From assembly GCA_037389465.1 (NCBI GenBank), contig JAZARR010000089.1, forward strand, positions 2,542,001 to 2,606,000: a DNA stretch of 64,000 nucleotides. Reading direction: 5' to 3'. Made by a program: the position numbers and the translations under genes. Source of the stretch: Baylisascaris procyonis. Lineage: Eukaryota > Nematoda > Chromadorea > Rhabditida > Ascarididae. Numbering within the stretch: position 1 is the first letter of the stretch; every line of letters begins with the position of its first letter. Below are positions 26,370 through 38,000 of this stretch, one piece after another. The notes under the pieces are model-generated. The model had not been told where the DNA came from. It was given only the letters and a program-made list of their open reading frames with translations, and searched no databases.

Positions 26370-29039
26370 ATAATTAAAGAAATAGTATATCACTTTAAAA
26401 TATGCAATGCAAAATTGTCTGCGGCCAAATTATTCAATAGTTAAATCAACAAGAAAATGAACAGTTCTTCCCCTCCCCTCCCACTTCCCACCCTCATCTT
26501 TGAAAGCATCACACCCAAAATAGAGGGGTTAATATTCCCCATAATACTGTGGCATTTCAGGTACTCGAAAATGTTTCATTTTAATCTTATCATTTTTTAT
26601 TGCGGAGTGAAGCAGATGGAATAACTCTTCAATAAAAGCCATATTCAGAGATGGGTTTCATCGAAATTTCTGATCAAAACTAGAAGAGAAAGCATTAGTT
26701 TCGAATCTACCAAGCCCCACAGCTAGATGAGTTCTGGTACTCTTCCCATATGTTTGAATGCATAAATGGCACCTATGACCTCAGGTTCTTCTAAGCGGAA
26801 ATGATATATGCCTCTTCTTTCCCTGAAAAACGCGAGTTATAAAATAATTCACAGTTACGACGAACGCAAATATAACATCCATATAAGAGAATGCTTCCTA
26901 ATCGTGTGCCAAAAGTCCTAGAGCATAAAAAAAGCTTACTCACTGTTAACAATTCGACAGTCAAAAAATCTAATTTTTTTCTGATGAACGGTATGACGTC
27001 ATCGCTGGTTGTCAGCATTTATTTGCACAATTAAAATACATTTTTGAATTTCGCCTCCACAAATGCAAAAGCAAGAAAAAGGGACCAACTATAAGAAAGC
27101 AGAAATAAAATCCTTATTCAGAGTGATGGCTGATCGGTCTCGGTCACGACCGGAGACGGAATCGAGACCGGATTTAATCCACAGCAATAGGGAGATCTGT
27201 CAGGTCAGGTCTCGATTCTGTTCCTGTGTGGAATAAAAAATAGGGCTTTAGCGCAACCGAGCTTGACCTAGACCTATAACAAAGCTCTCAATGAAAGACA
27301 TAGGAGAGAATCTGATTCGGTTAGATTTTTCCGTTGAAACATTTTTTTTTTTCTTGATCGTTTGGAATTTTAAAGAATGAAAAATTTCGAAAATTCAAAA
27401 AAAAAATTAATGCAAATTAATCGTTTTTGCAAGATTATCGGAACAATATCGGCATAATCCCGATCAAATGGGACGGAGGGGGGGGGGGGGAGAGAGACAA
27501 AAGTGTGGAGAGAACACCTTTAAAATAGACGATGAATGACATTAAAAACCAACAGTAGAATGCGAGATGATGTTGCGAAAAGCAGAGAAAACAAGTGCTG
27601 CTAAATTTCGCAACCTATGCGTTAGGATGATTGCAAATATATATAGCTGCAATATGTTTGCAACAGTTTATAAATAGCACATCGAAGCGTCGCTTAAAAA
27701 GCTCGTCGTAGTTAAGGAAAAATAGTATGGGTAATTAAGAGGTGGCGAGGTCATTTGCAAAAGATTGGTGGTTTCATTTTAGAATTACTGCAATTGTGGA
27801 ATTGAAAGAGGCTTATTGTGGTTTTTTGCATAAATGCGGTTATACCCATATTCATCCCCTCACCTCCGGGAAACTGGGATTTACGTGGATCCTCTCTCCC
27901 TTTTACTTCCCCTCACCCCCCTCCCCTCCCCTGATATAAAAAAATTTCATATTGAAATATATTGTAATGTTAATTGTTGTGTGACAATCATTGCAGTTCA
28001 GTAAATACACGTCAATTCTAGATATGATTTGATAGGAAATGATCGTTGCTTCGTTGACAGGCACGATCCGGGATCGCCTTTCATGATGAGATGGGCTTGA
28101 ATGCATACTCGATTGGGCGACTTTCTTTCACAAAGCTCAGGCCAGGACCACGTTTTATCCACCTCCACATCATTATGGATTTAACCCGATCCTGGCCCCC
28201 GTTCCCAGCCGCCACTCGGCCAGGACCGGAGGTAATGTCAGGCGTTCTGAAACCTTCTTTCCGGAAGTATAATCTAAGTTGCTATCAAGTACGGCTTCAT
28301 AGAATGAGAACTTAAACGTCTCAAACGTTCATGTGAAGTTGCCAACCATTTCTGCAACACTCAACTTTCCAGCAGGACATTAGCGCCTTGACAATTGCAC
28401 TCATAGAAGGTAGGCAAGCATTACGAAAATGGAAATGTTAAAATGTTATTTAATGTTTAAAACATTAAGGGATATCGCTAAAAAATAGCCTAAACCGATA
28501 TGCGTAGAATTAAGAGCATAAGCGCTAAACTTCACACCTTATTTTAATGAATTTTAAACCTATCCATATCGTTTCTTTTATCGTTACAAACATCAATTGC
28601 CATAGAAGACCACATTAAATTCAGTGCAAGCTTTGCACTTAACGAACAGGTATGACAGGGGTGCTTTCCAAATCGAACAGATATAACAGCTATGAATCAT
28701 CGTATGCTTGTTTACTTGACGAAAACCGTATTGCATGCTGAGACCAAAACAAATGACCATTCAATGTGATGCAAAAAAACAATAAGACTTGCAAAAAGGA
28801 ATGCTGCTTCATACAGCACTAAATTAGTACTAGAGTGCTACTGGTAGTAATATTCAAGAGCCGTGTATGCATATGTTTTTTATGTGCACTTTAGGCAGTC
28901 AAGGAACGAGTTAAGTATCCTCTTGTTGCCAACCGACCTTCTCGTAGGCTTTGACTTGGCTCTAAATCCATTCATCGATAGCCAATCACAATTCCGATAG
29001 AAACAACCCCATGAAAAGTACAACAGGCAGAGCACTGCA

Positions 29040-29225
29040 TGATATTTACACCCTTCAACATGTGCTTTTAAATTCACATAATTACTGTAATTATGCATTT
29101 TCAAATTTAGCTGATTGCTGCAAATCATATGATTTCAAATCTAAGCAACTACCGTAATCGGGTCCTCTTGACTCTGTCTAATTACTGTAACCATATCCTC
29201 TTAAATTCACTTAATTACGGTAATC
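29040..29225. repeat. Degenerate repeat with TTACTGTAA motifs
   Basis: Four loosely related units of about 40-45 bp containing AATTACTGTAA, ACTACCGTAA or AATTACGGTAA preceded by TCCTCTTAAATTCACT-like sequence. Similar TTACTGTAA motifs occur near 48785 and 54180-54310. This may be a dispersed short element. Confidence 0.6.
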
Positions 29226-29723
29226 TCAGGAGATGTAACAAAATTTCCAGTAAAAGTTTTCTTCTCCTCCTTCGATACATCACAAATTCTATACCCTTAG
29301 GAGGTTTTTATAAAGCGTTATCGCGCTTTTTCGACCCGAAAATTTCTCGAAAGCGGTTATTGTTTAGTTAAAAAATTTAGTCAAAATCTCTCTATATAAT
29401 ACAATGAAAATTTTTTAATTTCAATTATTTTTTATTCAGTTTATTTTCTTGACGAAACTTTTAAATATTAGTTCCCCCCCCCCCCAATTTCTCATATTCT
29501 GAATCACTGAGGAGGTATGAGGGAGGAGAGGGGAAGAGGAGTATGCATTTAACGAGGGATTTCTTTGTGGAAAATTTTCGTTCAGTCGGAAAAAAATAAA
29601 ACACTCAATACAACATTCTGATAATAACGCGAAAAGTTTTGTTCAAAAAGTTTGAACTTTTTTTTGCATGGAAGTGAAATATGCAAATTAATCATTGTAA
29701 ATAGTTATCGAATAATTATTCGT

Positions 29724-29768
29724 AAATGAATTCATTTATAAATTTAAATGAATTCATTTATAAAAAAT
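29724..29768. repeat. Duplicated palindrome
   Basis: AAATGAATTCATTTATAAA occurs twice in tandem with a 3-base gap. Each copy contains the perfect palindrome AAATGAATTCATTT. Intergenic between TMEM245 and cut-6. Confidence 0.85.
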
Positions 29769-29861
29769 TTAAAATAAATTGGGACTAAAAATGTTCGAAA
29801 AAACACGAAGTAATGTAAAGTTAATGATATGTAAATGTGGAAGTGCAAGCATTTAGCAAAA

Positions 29862-30077
29862 TTAGGAAGAGGGGAGGAAAATTAAAAAATTTGGAAGGGA
29901 AGTGGGGGGGGGGGTGGAGACGCTAAAGATATGCCCACGCCCACGCATCTTTGTAAAACATACAAATGTAGCGAGTAAAATTATGCATCCGATAAGGCAT
30001 ATAATTAAAGCCGCCAAAAAATCTCCTAAAAACATCCAGGTGTCTCTTTTTTCTAATTTGCCCGAAGCAGAATTCAT
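29862..30077 (-). CDS. Candidate small single-pass membrane protein (71 aa)
   Basis: An ATG frame starts MNSASGKLEKRDTWMF and has one strong hydrophobic helix at about 17-43 (ALIICLIGCIILLATFVCF), followed by a basic KMRGRGH stop-transfer-like segment and a Pro-rich tail. It lies alone between TMEM245 and cut-6, with no recognised partner exons. The tail runs into a G-tract on the plus strand and may not be coding. It may be a real lineage-specific peptide, one exon of an unseen gene, or chance. Confidence 0.3.
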   Translation of the reverse strand: MNSASGKLEKRDTWMFLGDFLAALIICLIGCIILLATFVCFTKMRGRGHIFSVSTPPPTSLPNFLIFLPSS

Positions 30078-30125
30078 ATAAAAAATTGTTGGCTCAAAAA
30101 TTAAAATCAAAATCCATGAAAACAA

Positions 30126-32030
30126 AAAGGCTAAATTCTAGAAATACTTCCGGAATATGACGTCAGCGGGAAATCTCGGTATAGCGCCATTGTGTAGAAA
30201 ATTATATCGGAAAGATATAACGTCACACATATGTGCCTATATTGAATCAACGAGGAGATATCTGCTTAGGAAAATTTAGAAATGAAGAAAATAAAAACTT
30301 TTACTATATTTTTTAAACTATTTTTTTTTGGAATTTTTTTTTCTTTTTCAAGTGACATTCTGACAACATATTCTTCTCTGAAAAATTTTTAATCAATTAT
30401 ATTTCAAAAAAAAAAAGAAAAAAAAACAATACATAAATAATTTTTTATTGTTCAATCAATTGAGTGCTTTAAGGCAAATATATTTGAATTTGGCACATAT
30501 CCAAAATTTTGCAAAATTTTTTCAAAAATTTAATGGAGGATTGAAAGATTCAAATTTTCCTCTCAGATGCACCATATTCAAATTTAAGAAACGATCATAT
30601 TCGGCTAATTTGAACAATAAACGATAGCGATAAAAAAAGAGTCGTAATGAAAACAAATCATCTTCCACATGGCAACCGATATATACCCGCAAATGCTATG
30701 CACTTTTTCAAGGGCATGAAGGATCGCTAATGGGAAAAGGAGAGGGCTTATTCTTTCACATCTCTAAGGGGAGGAGAGGGGGGGGTACAGATCCATATTT
30801 CTGTGGGAAAGGGGACGAGAGAGGAGAGGGGAATACGTGTGCATCTTTAAACAATTCTGCTCACTAAATTCCCATCTTATTTACAACGTAATTCCTTCTA
30901 ATATTTCACAAATAACTTCGTTCTAAATCAAAGTCAATTTGCTTTTTTTTTTCTTAGCGATGAAACCCCGTCAACAAAGTTGCTTGCAAATTTACGAGAA
31001 AAAAATACGCCTTTTTCATTAAACATCCTCCTTAACAACCCCCCCCCCTCCTCCAATCCCCCCTCTCTCCTAAAAGCCTAAAATTTAGCTTCTTTTCGTA
31101 CATTTAAAATCAGTATATTTTGTTGTCGACTTTCTTTCCTCAAAATTAAGGCCGTCGCTTCAATAATTTCCCCTCCCCTCAACCTAAAAACTTTTTATAA
31201 TTTATTAATAACCTCGGGTTTTTATTCAAAGTACCATAGCACACGTTTATAATTTATTCACTTATATTCGTACAAATTAATAATAAAAAAAGATATCTGC
31301 AGGCAAGATTAAGATTCCTAGACAAACATATAGACTCAACAAAGAAATGCATTACTTTTAACAAAAAAAAAATCATTACTATTGCGATAAGTAAATCTTT
31401 ATTTATAAAAATTAAACAACTAATTAAGAATTATCAAATTTAAGCGATTTACGTATATAAAAAGCAAACATATACTTTACAACTTTTCTTTCTAAAACGG
31501 GCAAATTTCTTGCAAAGAAAAATGACTTACAATATTTGAAGTGGTTGGGAGAATGTTTTTTTTTTGGTGAGAAAAACAAATATAACACTTTTTATAAGCA
31601 CTAACACATATAACACTTTTTTTTTGGTGAGAAATATAACACTTTTTTTCATTGTGAATATAAACAAGAGATGGGAGAGGGGAAAAAGGTTGGAAGGTGA
31701 TTTAAATAAAACGAAGGGAAAACGAGAGTAATATTATTCACATATAAATATTCAAAAAGCGAATATTCCGATGATTTAACCAGATTTAAAAATAAAAGAG
31801 CATTTTTCTCGTTGATTGTAATTTGATACTATATAGTCGAAAACTTTTTGTTTGCTATTCGTATATACGTAAAGCTTTGCGTGTTATTTATAACACATTT
31901 CTTTGTTATATATCATATAGGAAGTGGTAAAGAATTAGCACTCATGATGAGTGCATTATTGTTGTGTTGTTGATCCCTGAAAAGAAGCGATCCATTTCGG
32001 TTCGTTACCTTAATGCTATGGAAGTTGCGC
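30126..32030. other. Intergenic, 3' of cut-6
   Basis: A/T-rich with homopolymer runs and G/C tracts (about 30777-30785, 31040-31047). Near 31553-31650 the segment TTTTTTTTGGTGAGAAA is duplicated about 65 bp apart, each copy next to ATATAACACTTTTT. No coding potential seen. Confidence 0.6.
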
Positions 32031-32036
32031 TTTATT
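32031..32036 (-). terminator. AATAAA poly(A) signal overlapping the cut-6 stop codon
   Basis: The last codons read GTA-AAA-TAA-AGC, so the hexamer AATAAA contains the stop codon (32034-32032). I see no other canonical AATAAA in the next hundred or so bases on this strand, so the 3' UTR may be very short. No polypyrimidine-rich downstream element was assessed. Confidence 0.5.
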
Positions 32037-35000
32037 TTACTGACGTTGGTGACGTTCGATTAATTCGTCGCATACAAATCACATAGAAAATGCCAGTAAT
32101 AAGAGCAATTAATAAGTTAAACGACGTAAAGAGAACGTAGAATAATAGCTGAGGTGGTGAATTTGTGATCGGTGGTGAGCATTCCGGTAACGGTGTATCG
32201 AATACGTTTAACGGAGTGGTAAAAACATCTAAAGTTTCCATGACCGCATGATCGTGATGTGAAACGATACGTCGTCTAGCACGTTCATGTTCATGTGCAT
32301 GCAAATGTGCAGGCAATGTCTCTGGACAATTCGGTGGTGTTAACGCATCACAACCTCCATCGAACTTCAAACATAGCGTCACCTGAAATTCAACAAATCG
32401 TAGCCTGAAATTCACCTAACGCCACCTGAAATTCAACACAGTGTCATCTGAAACTCAACAAGACGTAGCTTGAAATTCAATTGAGACTTTAAATTCCAAT
32501 ATTATTCAATTGAAGGACTTATGGGAAAGCATGCTGTCATTTAAAGATATAACTAGAGTCAATGACATATGAAAGAAAGGAATGGCGAATGGATTCATTT
32601 TAAAGAATTCAGGTACGATCCTTCAAGAATTCGGATATGACTAGGAGATTACGATATAATACAAAGTTCAAACTAGAGATCCACTTTTATGGCATAGAAA
32701 TGTGCACGATCACAAGCGTAAGCATGGAATATTCGTTTTTTTTTTTTCCAACGTTGGAAACTAGATTTCTTCAATTAACCAAAATATGAGTTCAATAAAA
32801 AAAAAAAAATTGGAACCTGGCATTGGAATTGCAGTACAGGCCTATCGGCATATTTGAACACATGATAAGATTTTGTTGCAAGCCTTAAACTGCTATCGTA
32901 ATCAGGAGTTGATAATAATACTGCATCGAGACCACATCTAAAAAAAAATTTTTTTTAAAAATAAACCTATTCTTCAAATTTTGAAATTTATTAATTTTTT
33001 TTACAAAGTAAATTTTTATAAGTTTTAAGTATTTTTTATTCATATCCATTAAAAAAATTTTATTCACTAAAAAAAACACAAATAAAAACTAAATACTAGC
33101 CTAAGTGTATTTCTGCTTCATTCCATATTTTCTTTCAATTCTCAACTTCCGGTGTGGTGATAGACTACTTATGCCCCAAATGTGTTTTCATCATCCAAAG
33201 AAGACGGAGATTAACAATAGAAGATTACAGCTTTGAGCATGATATGATCATAGGTGTATCTTTTATGGTTTAGATTCATCTATAGGTGCAAAAGATTGTA
33301 AGATATCTCACCCGTTTTCATCCAAAATATCGACACGATCCCCATAACCATTGTCGACGTAACATGAATGAACAAGCATGCCGAACGTATCGGATGCATC
33401 GATACATTCCCAACGATGGTAAACACTCTCGCCAAGTGATGCAAATTCAACAATTGCACCTTCCGGTGATCCACGTCGTAATGTATACTCACAACGTGGC
33501 ATTTCGTACATCTTTTCACGAAATTGTGTTGTTAACATACTGCAAAGTTTAGCTTTTTACTCATTTTAACACATAGTGTGTTATAGTTGCCCATAACAGC
33601 ATTGAGTGTGTTATAGATAGCCCACATAACAACATTGAATGTCTTAGCTTTAAGCTCCTTTATTACAACCTTTTATGCATATTAATAGCGTTTGAGATCA
33701 TGCAAGAGGGATATATGGAACTTTCGTCGTTTTATGGACGATACAAGTGGTATGTGAGGAGTCTAGGAGGATGTCATTTTATTTCATTCTAATTTTTTTA
33801 CTTCAGAGATTAAAAAAATTTTTTCTGATGGTTTATGATCCTAAATATTGTGTTATATTCTTTGTGGATCCATATAATGACCATAATGATACCCATATAA
33901 CACCGATAACTATCTATATATAACGATAACGATATCAATGTAAATGTAAAAATGATATTCACATAATGCTATCACTATTATCCATATAATGGTAAAAAGA
34001 TGTCTATAAAACGTTAATAACGATATCCATATAACGATATATTTTATGATAAAAAATAATTATATAATAATAGTCATCATCTTCGTGTTATGATCTCCCG
34101 TCAGTTCATATGCATACATTATACGACACTCCGGTAGCTCAGTGGTAGAGCACTTGCCCGGCAAGCGAGAAATCGCGGGTTCGTCCGCGTCTGCCGACAA
34201 GTTTTCATTGGTCGTCAAAAACGCTTATATAATAATAATAAAGATATCTTTGTAACAATAAAAATTAAATGCATATAATAAAAATAGTGATATACATATA
34301 AAGTTGAAAATGATATCTAAGAATGGTAAGAGTGATAACCAAATAATAATAATAATCGCTCATATATATTGATGATAATAACATTGACATAATAAGAGAA
34401 ATGATAATATTTAGTTAAAATTGGAGTTGATCGATTAGAAGGGTTCTTAAATTAATCAGCATCGATCCTTTTAACAAAGGTTTTATATTATTTTCTCTTG
34501 GGATCGAAGATATTGATTTCTAATAAAATCACTTGTTAGTGGTAAGTAGTAAGTAAATTTGACTCGTAGTAAGTTTGATCTATTCTTACCTCACTTCGAG
34601 AGGTGTTGAAACAGTTTTATCAGCCTCCATATAGAAGCACTGTACTTTTACCATTTGATCGACTTTTGTCATGAACCTGTAATTAATTTATGCTTGAATA
34701 TTTGTGCTAATTTATAAACATAAATAAACATTATTGCTCTTTTAAATATTGAACTTTTCAGCGGTACCATCCCTCTATTTGAGGGAATATACATGCATCA
34801 TTTTCATGAGGCAAAATATATAGCTTTATTGATCGAAGACGCTAAACAGGGATGGGGTAAACTTCGATTGTGTTACGGTAAGGAGACTGTAAAAGTAACG
34901 GATGTAGATACTAAACGTGTTATACAAATTACAGTAAGCTATAATTCAACGGTATGTTAAGATATGATTCAAAAAAATTTTTTTCTCAACCATGCAATAT

Positions 35001-38000
35001 TCATCACAATAGTGCTACGATAATACCAATGCTGATATAATTCAAGTGAATAGATTACATAACGTTTTGGTGTCAATTTTTCTATAAAATAGTAAATCGT
35101 CTAAATTAAGGTCGAATTAAAAAATTTAATTTTAATATGAAATATTTTAAACGATCACTGTCCTTGCTCTCATACTGCCGATGTTGTGAGATGTTCTCTA
35201 TTTTTTAGCACTGTGATTTCTCGCTTAATTCATAGCTATATGAGTCAATAAAGAAATTGTTTATTTATTTTTTAATTGATGATCGAATATAAATATTTTT
35301 TCACTGCTATATTTTTAAATAATTTTCAATTATTTATCATATTAAAATAAAAAATAAAAACATACGTTGTATGGAACATAAAGACGACAGTCATCTCAAC
35401 GAAAATGCCTCGAGGGCTCAACTGAAAAATGCGCCTCTTGAATAAACGTTCTCATTCAATCTTATGCTGACATATTTTGCATTCAAATGCGCACTTTATC
35501 AAAAAAAAAGAGAGAATTCTTTCAATGAAAGAGTGGATGAATAATGTGAAGTGGATTCGCATCGAAAGTCGATACTTGAACCTGACCAAGATTTTCGATG
35601 GCGAACAACGCCATATTTCATGATACGCCTCTAACAAACAACCTATATTTTGAGATTAATTCACAATGACAACGTATGCTATCTGTGGGCTATTCAGCTA
35701 ATTTAATCACTAATTATTGCTCTTATTTATATTAATTAATTTACCGAAATTATTTATGCAACAAATAAGAAATAAAGAAAATTCAAAAAAAAGATAAAAA
35801 GTTAAAATAAAGTAAGTAAATTGGCATATGTTTAGAAGTTTATTAGCACCAATGTTTGACCGGAAACGACCGTCATTCTTCCACATTTAGCATTCGAAAA
35901 TTGAATTTCCCACAGTAATAATGTTATTGCAGCAATGGTGCCTTCAATATGAAGGTATCTATGTCAACGCTAGTGTTGCACACCCTCTGCACGCTTACGC
36001 TCATTTCACCATCTTTTTCCGCTTCCTCTCGGGACCCCACCTCACCTCCCCCCAAGTGTTCCCTACCCATCTTCCCTTCCAACTGTCGTACTGAACGACG
36101 CCACTCAGTCTCTCTTTAAGATGGAGTTAAATATTATGCACGAGAACGGTTACAAAGAATATGTTGAGTGAAATAAAACCAACAGATCGATAGCGATGAA
36201 CGTTGCAATCAGTGAATGCGACGGTGATACCAATACTGCGAGGATCGGGAAACATTTCGGGTCCAGCTCGACATTCTTCTCTATGGAAATGATCCATCAC
36301 AAATACGTATCCATCGAAGGGTTTCTTCGTCGATGCTCTTACACCAATTCGATCAGGTGCACAAATAATATCCGGTGTTCCTGGTCCTAGAAACAATAGA
36401 TTTCAGCCAAAATAAGTTGTCACTCAATACCACATATATATTTGGTTTTATTATTTTACATTATTTAATTTTAAAATATAAAACATTTAAATGAGAACAC
36501 TTTTCCATTAAAATTCCCAAAGTATTTCTTAAAAATTTACCTAAAAAATTTCATCTATTCATTATTCATCGAAATAAATACCGAATAAATGATGTAAAAT
36601 GAAAGAAAATGCTGACTAAAATTCTGTTAATTAAAAAAAATAGTTTTGTTGATTAATAAAATTTAATAAAAAAATCAATACAAAATTAAAATTACTGCGG
36701 AAAACTAATACGAAAATATTAAATAAAAAAATAAAGTAAAAAATTAAATAAAATATGAAATAAAATAAAAAGTAATAAAAAAATTAATACGAAAACAAAT
36801 TAAATAACAACATACGAAATTCAGTTTTACACATATCCCACGTCAATGAATCGGCAAGTGATTCATCGAGCTGATCGAACGTTTCGACGGTTAGCACTCG
36901 TTGTGGATTACCGGCTATCTGAAATACAAATCATCCCATTAATCAATATGAATTCATCGATGATACTCGGAGTCAACTTTAATCTAGGCGATTAGAAAAC
37001 TAAATAACTTCTATGGGAAACGGTAGTTTACTGTATTACCTACTCATATGATTGGATAAGTGACCTAGAATTGCTACTATTAACATCGTGTTATAGACAC
37101 TACCTCAGTAGGAATATAACGCTGTATGCAAGGTAGGAAATGGAAATCTTTAGTGCTAGAACGCTCTACACTCATATCTGATGTCATCATTTAGAGACGA
37201 AGAGGGATGTTTCGGTTTTTAGCTCATTTTAGCGTTCCGTTTTCCAGTCGAATCTCGATTCGGTATTTTGTCTCGTTCCGGCTGTCACTAGTCAATATCT
37301 CTTCGCCAGCCAAGTCCCGGCTATTAGCAAATAGCTATACAGGTTTAATGCAAAGGCAACCTGATGGAGTTGATGAACATTGACGAGATTTGTTACACCG
37401 ATCGCATAGACCATGATATGTGCATCTCGAAGTTGTTGTGCAGGTTCGGAGACAGCGTCTTGAGATTGTCCATCCGTCACCACAACTACCACCTTTGGAA
37501 TACCACCTCCTCGAGCACCCTACAAATAGACATCTATCAAAATCCAATTCCACCCAATTCAAGGATTATCCACTATTATATCCGGATCATCTCTCTTATT
37601 GAAATGAGATGGTAATGCCTATATGAATTCATGAAGTGAATAAATTACTATATCACACGTACTGAAAGAAACAAAATCAGTGTGAGAAAGCAAGGGGACA
37701 ATTAAGTACAACGGCAACGGAGACAGAAAGAGGGGGAAATGGAGAGAAAGAGAAAACTCAAAGAATGAAAGAGATAAAGAGAAGGAAATGAGGAGGAAGA
37801 AAGAGATGCGGGGCAAGAAAGAGAAAGGACAGGAGAGGAAGGGAGAAGAGTAAGAGAGAAAGGAAGAGGAAGAGAAAGAGAGAAAAAGAGACACCAATAG
37901 GAATTTGTGATACAAAAGGTACTTGCATTCATTTGATTTGGTACAATTCATCATAATCGATGAAGTTCGGGAACTATATGCGTTAGTTAATCTGCTCAAT

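Larger units (their letters stand above)
26370..29861. other. Intergenic, upstream of TMEM245
   Basis: No gene recognised. It contains a G-tract at about 27479-27490, a GC-richer patch at 28040-28300 with no recognised protein, and a patch at about 27125-27300 rich in GGTCTCG/CGAGACC-type short inverted words. Confidence 0.55.

Noticed and set aside
33286..33552. Plus-strand 88-codon open frame
   Set aside because: Antisense shadow of the cut-6 ZP exon at 33539-33312.
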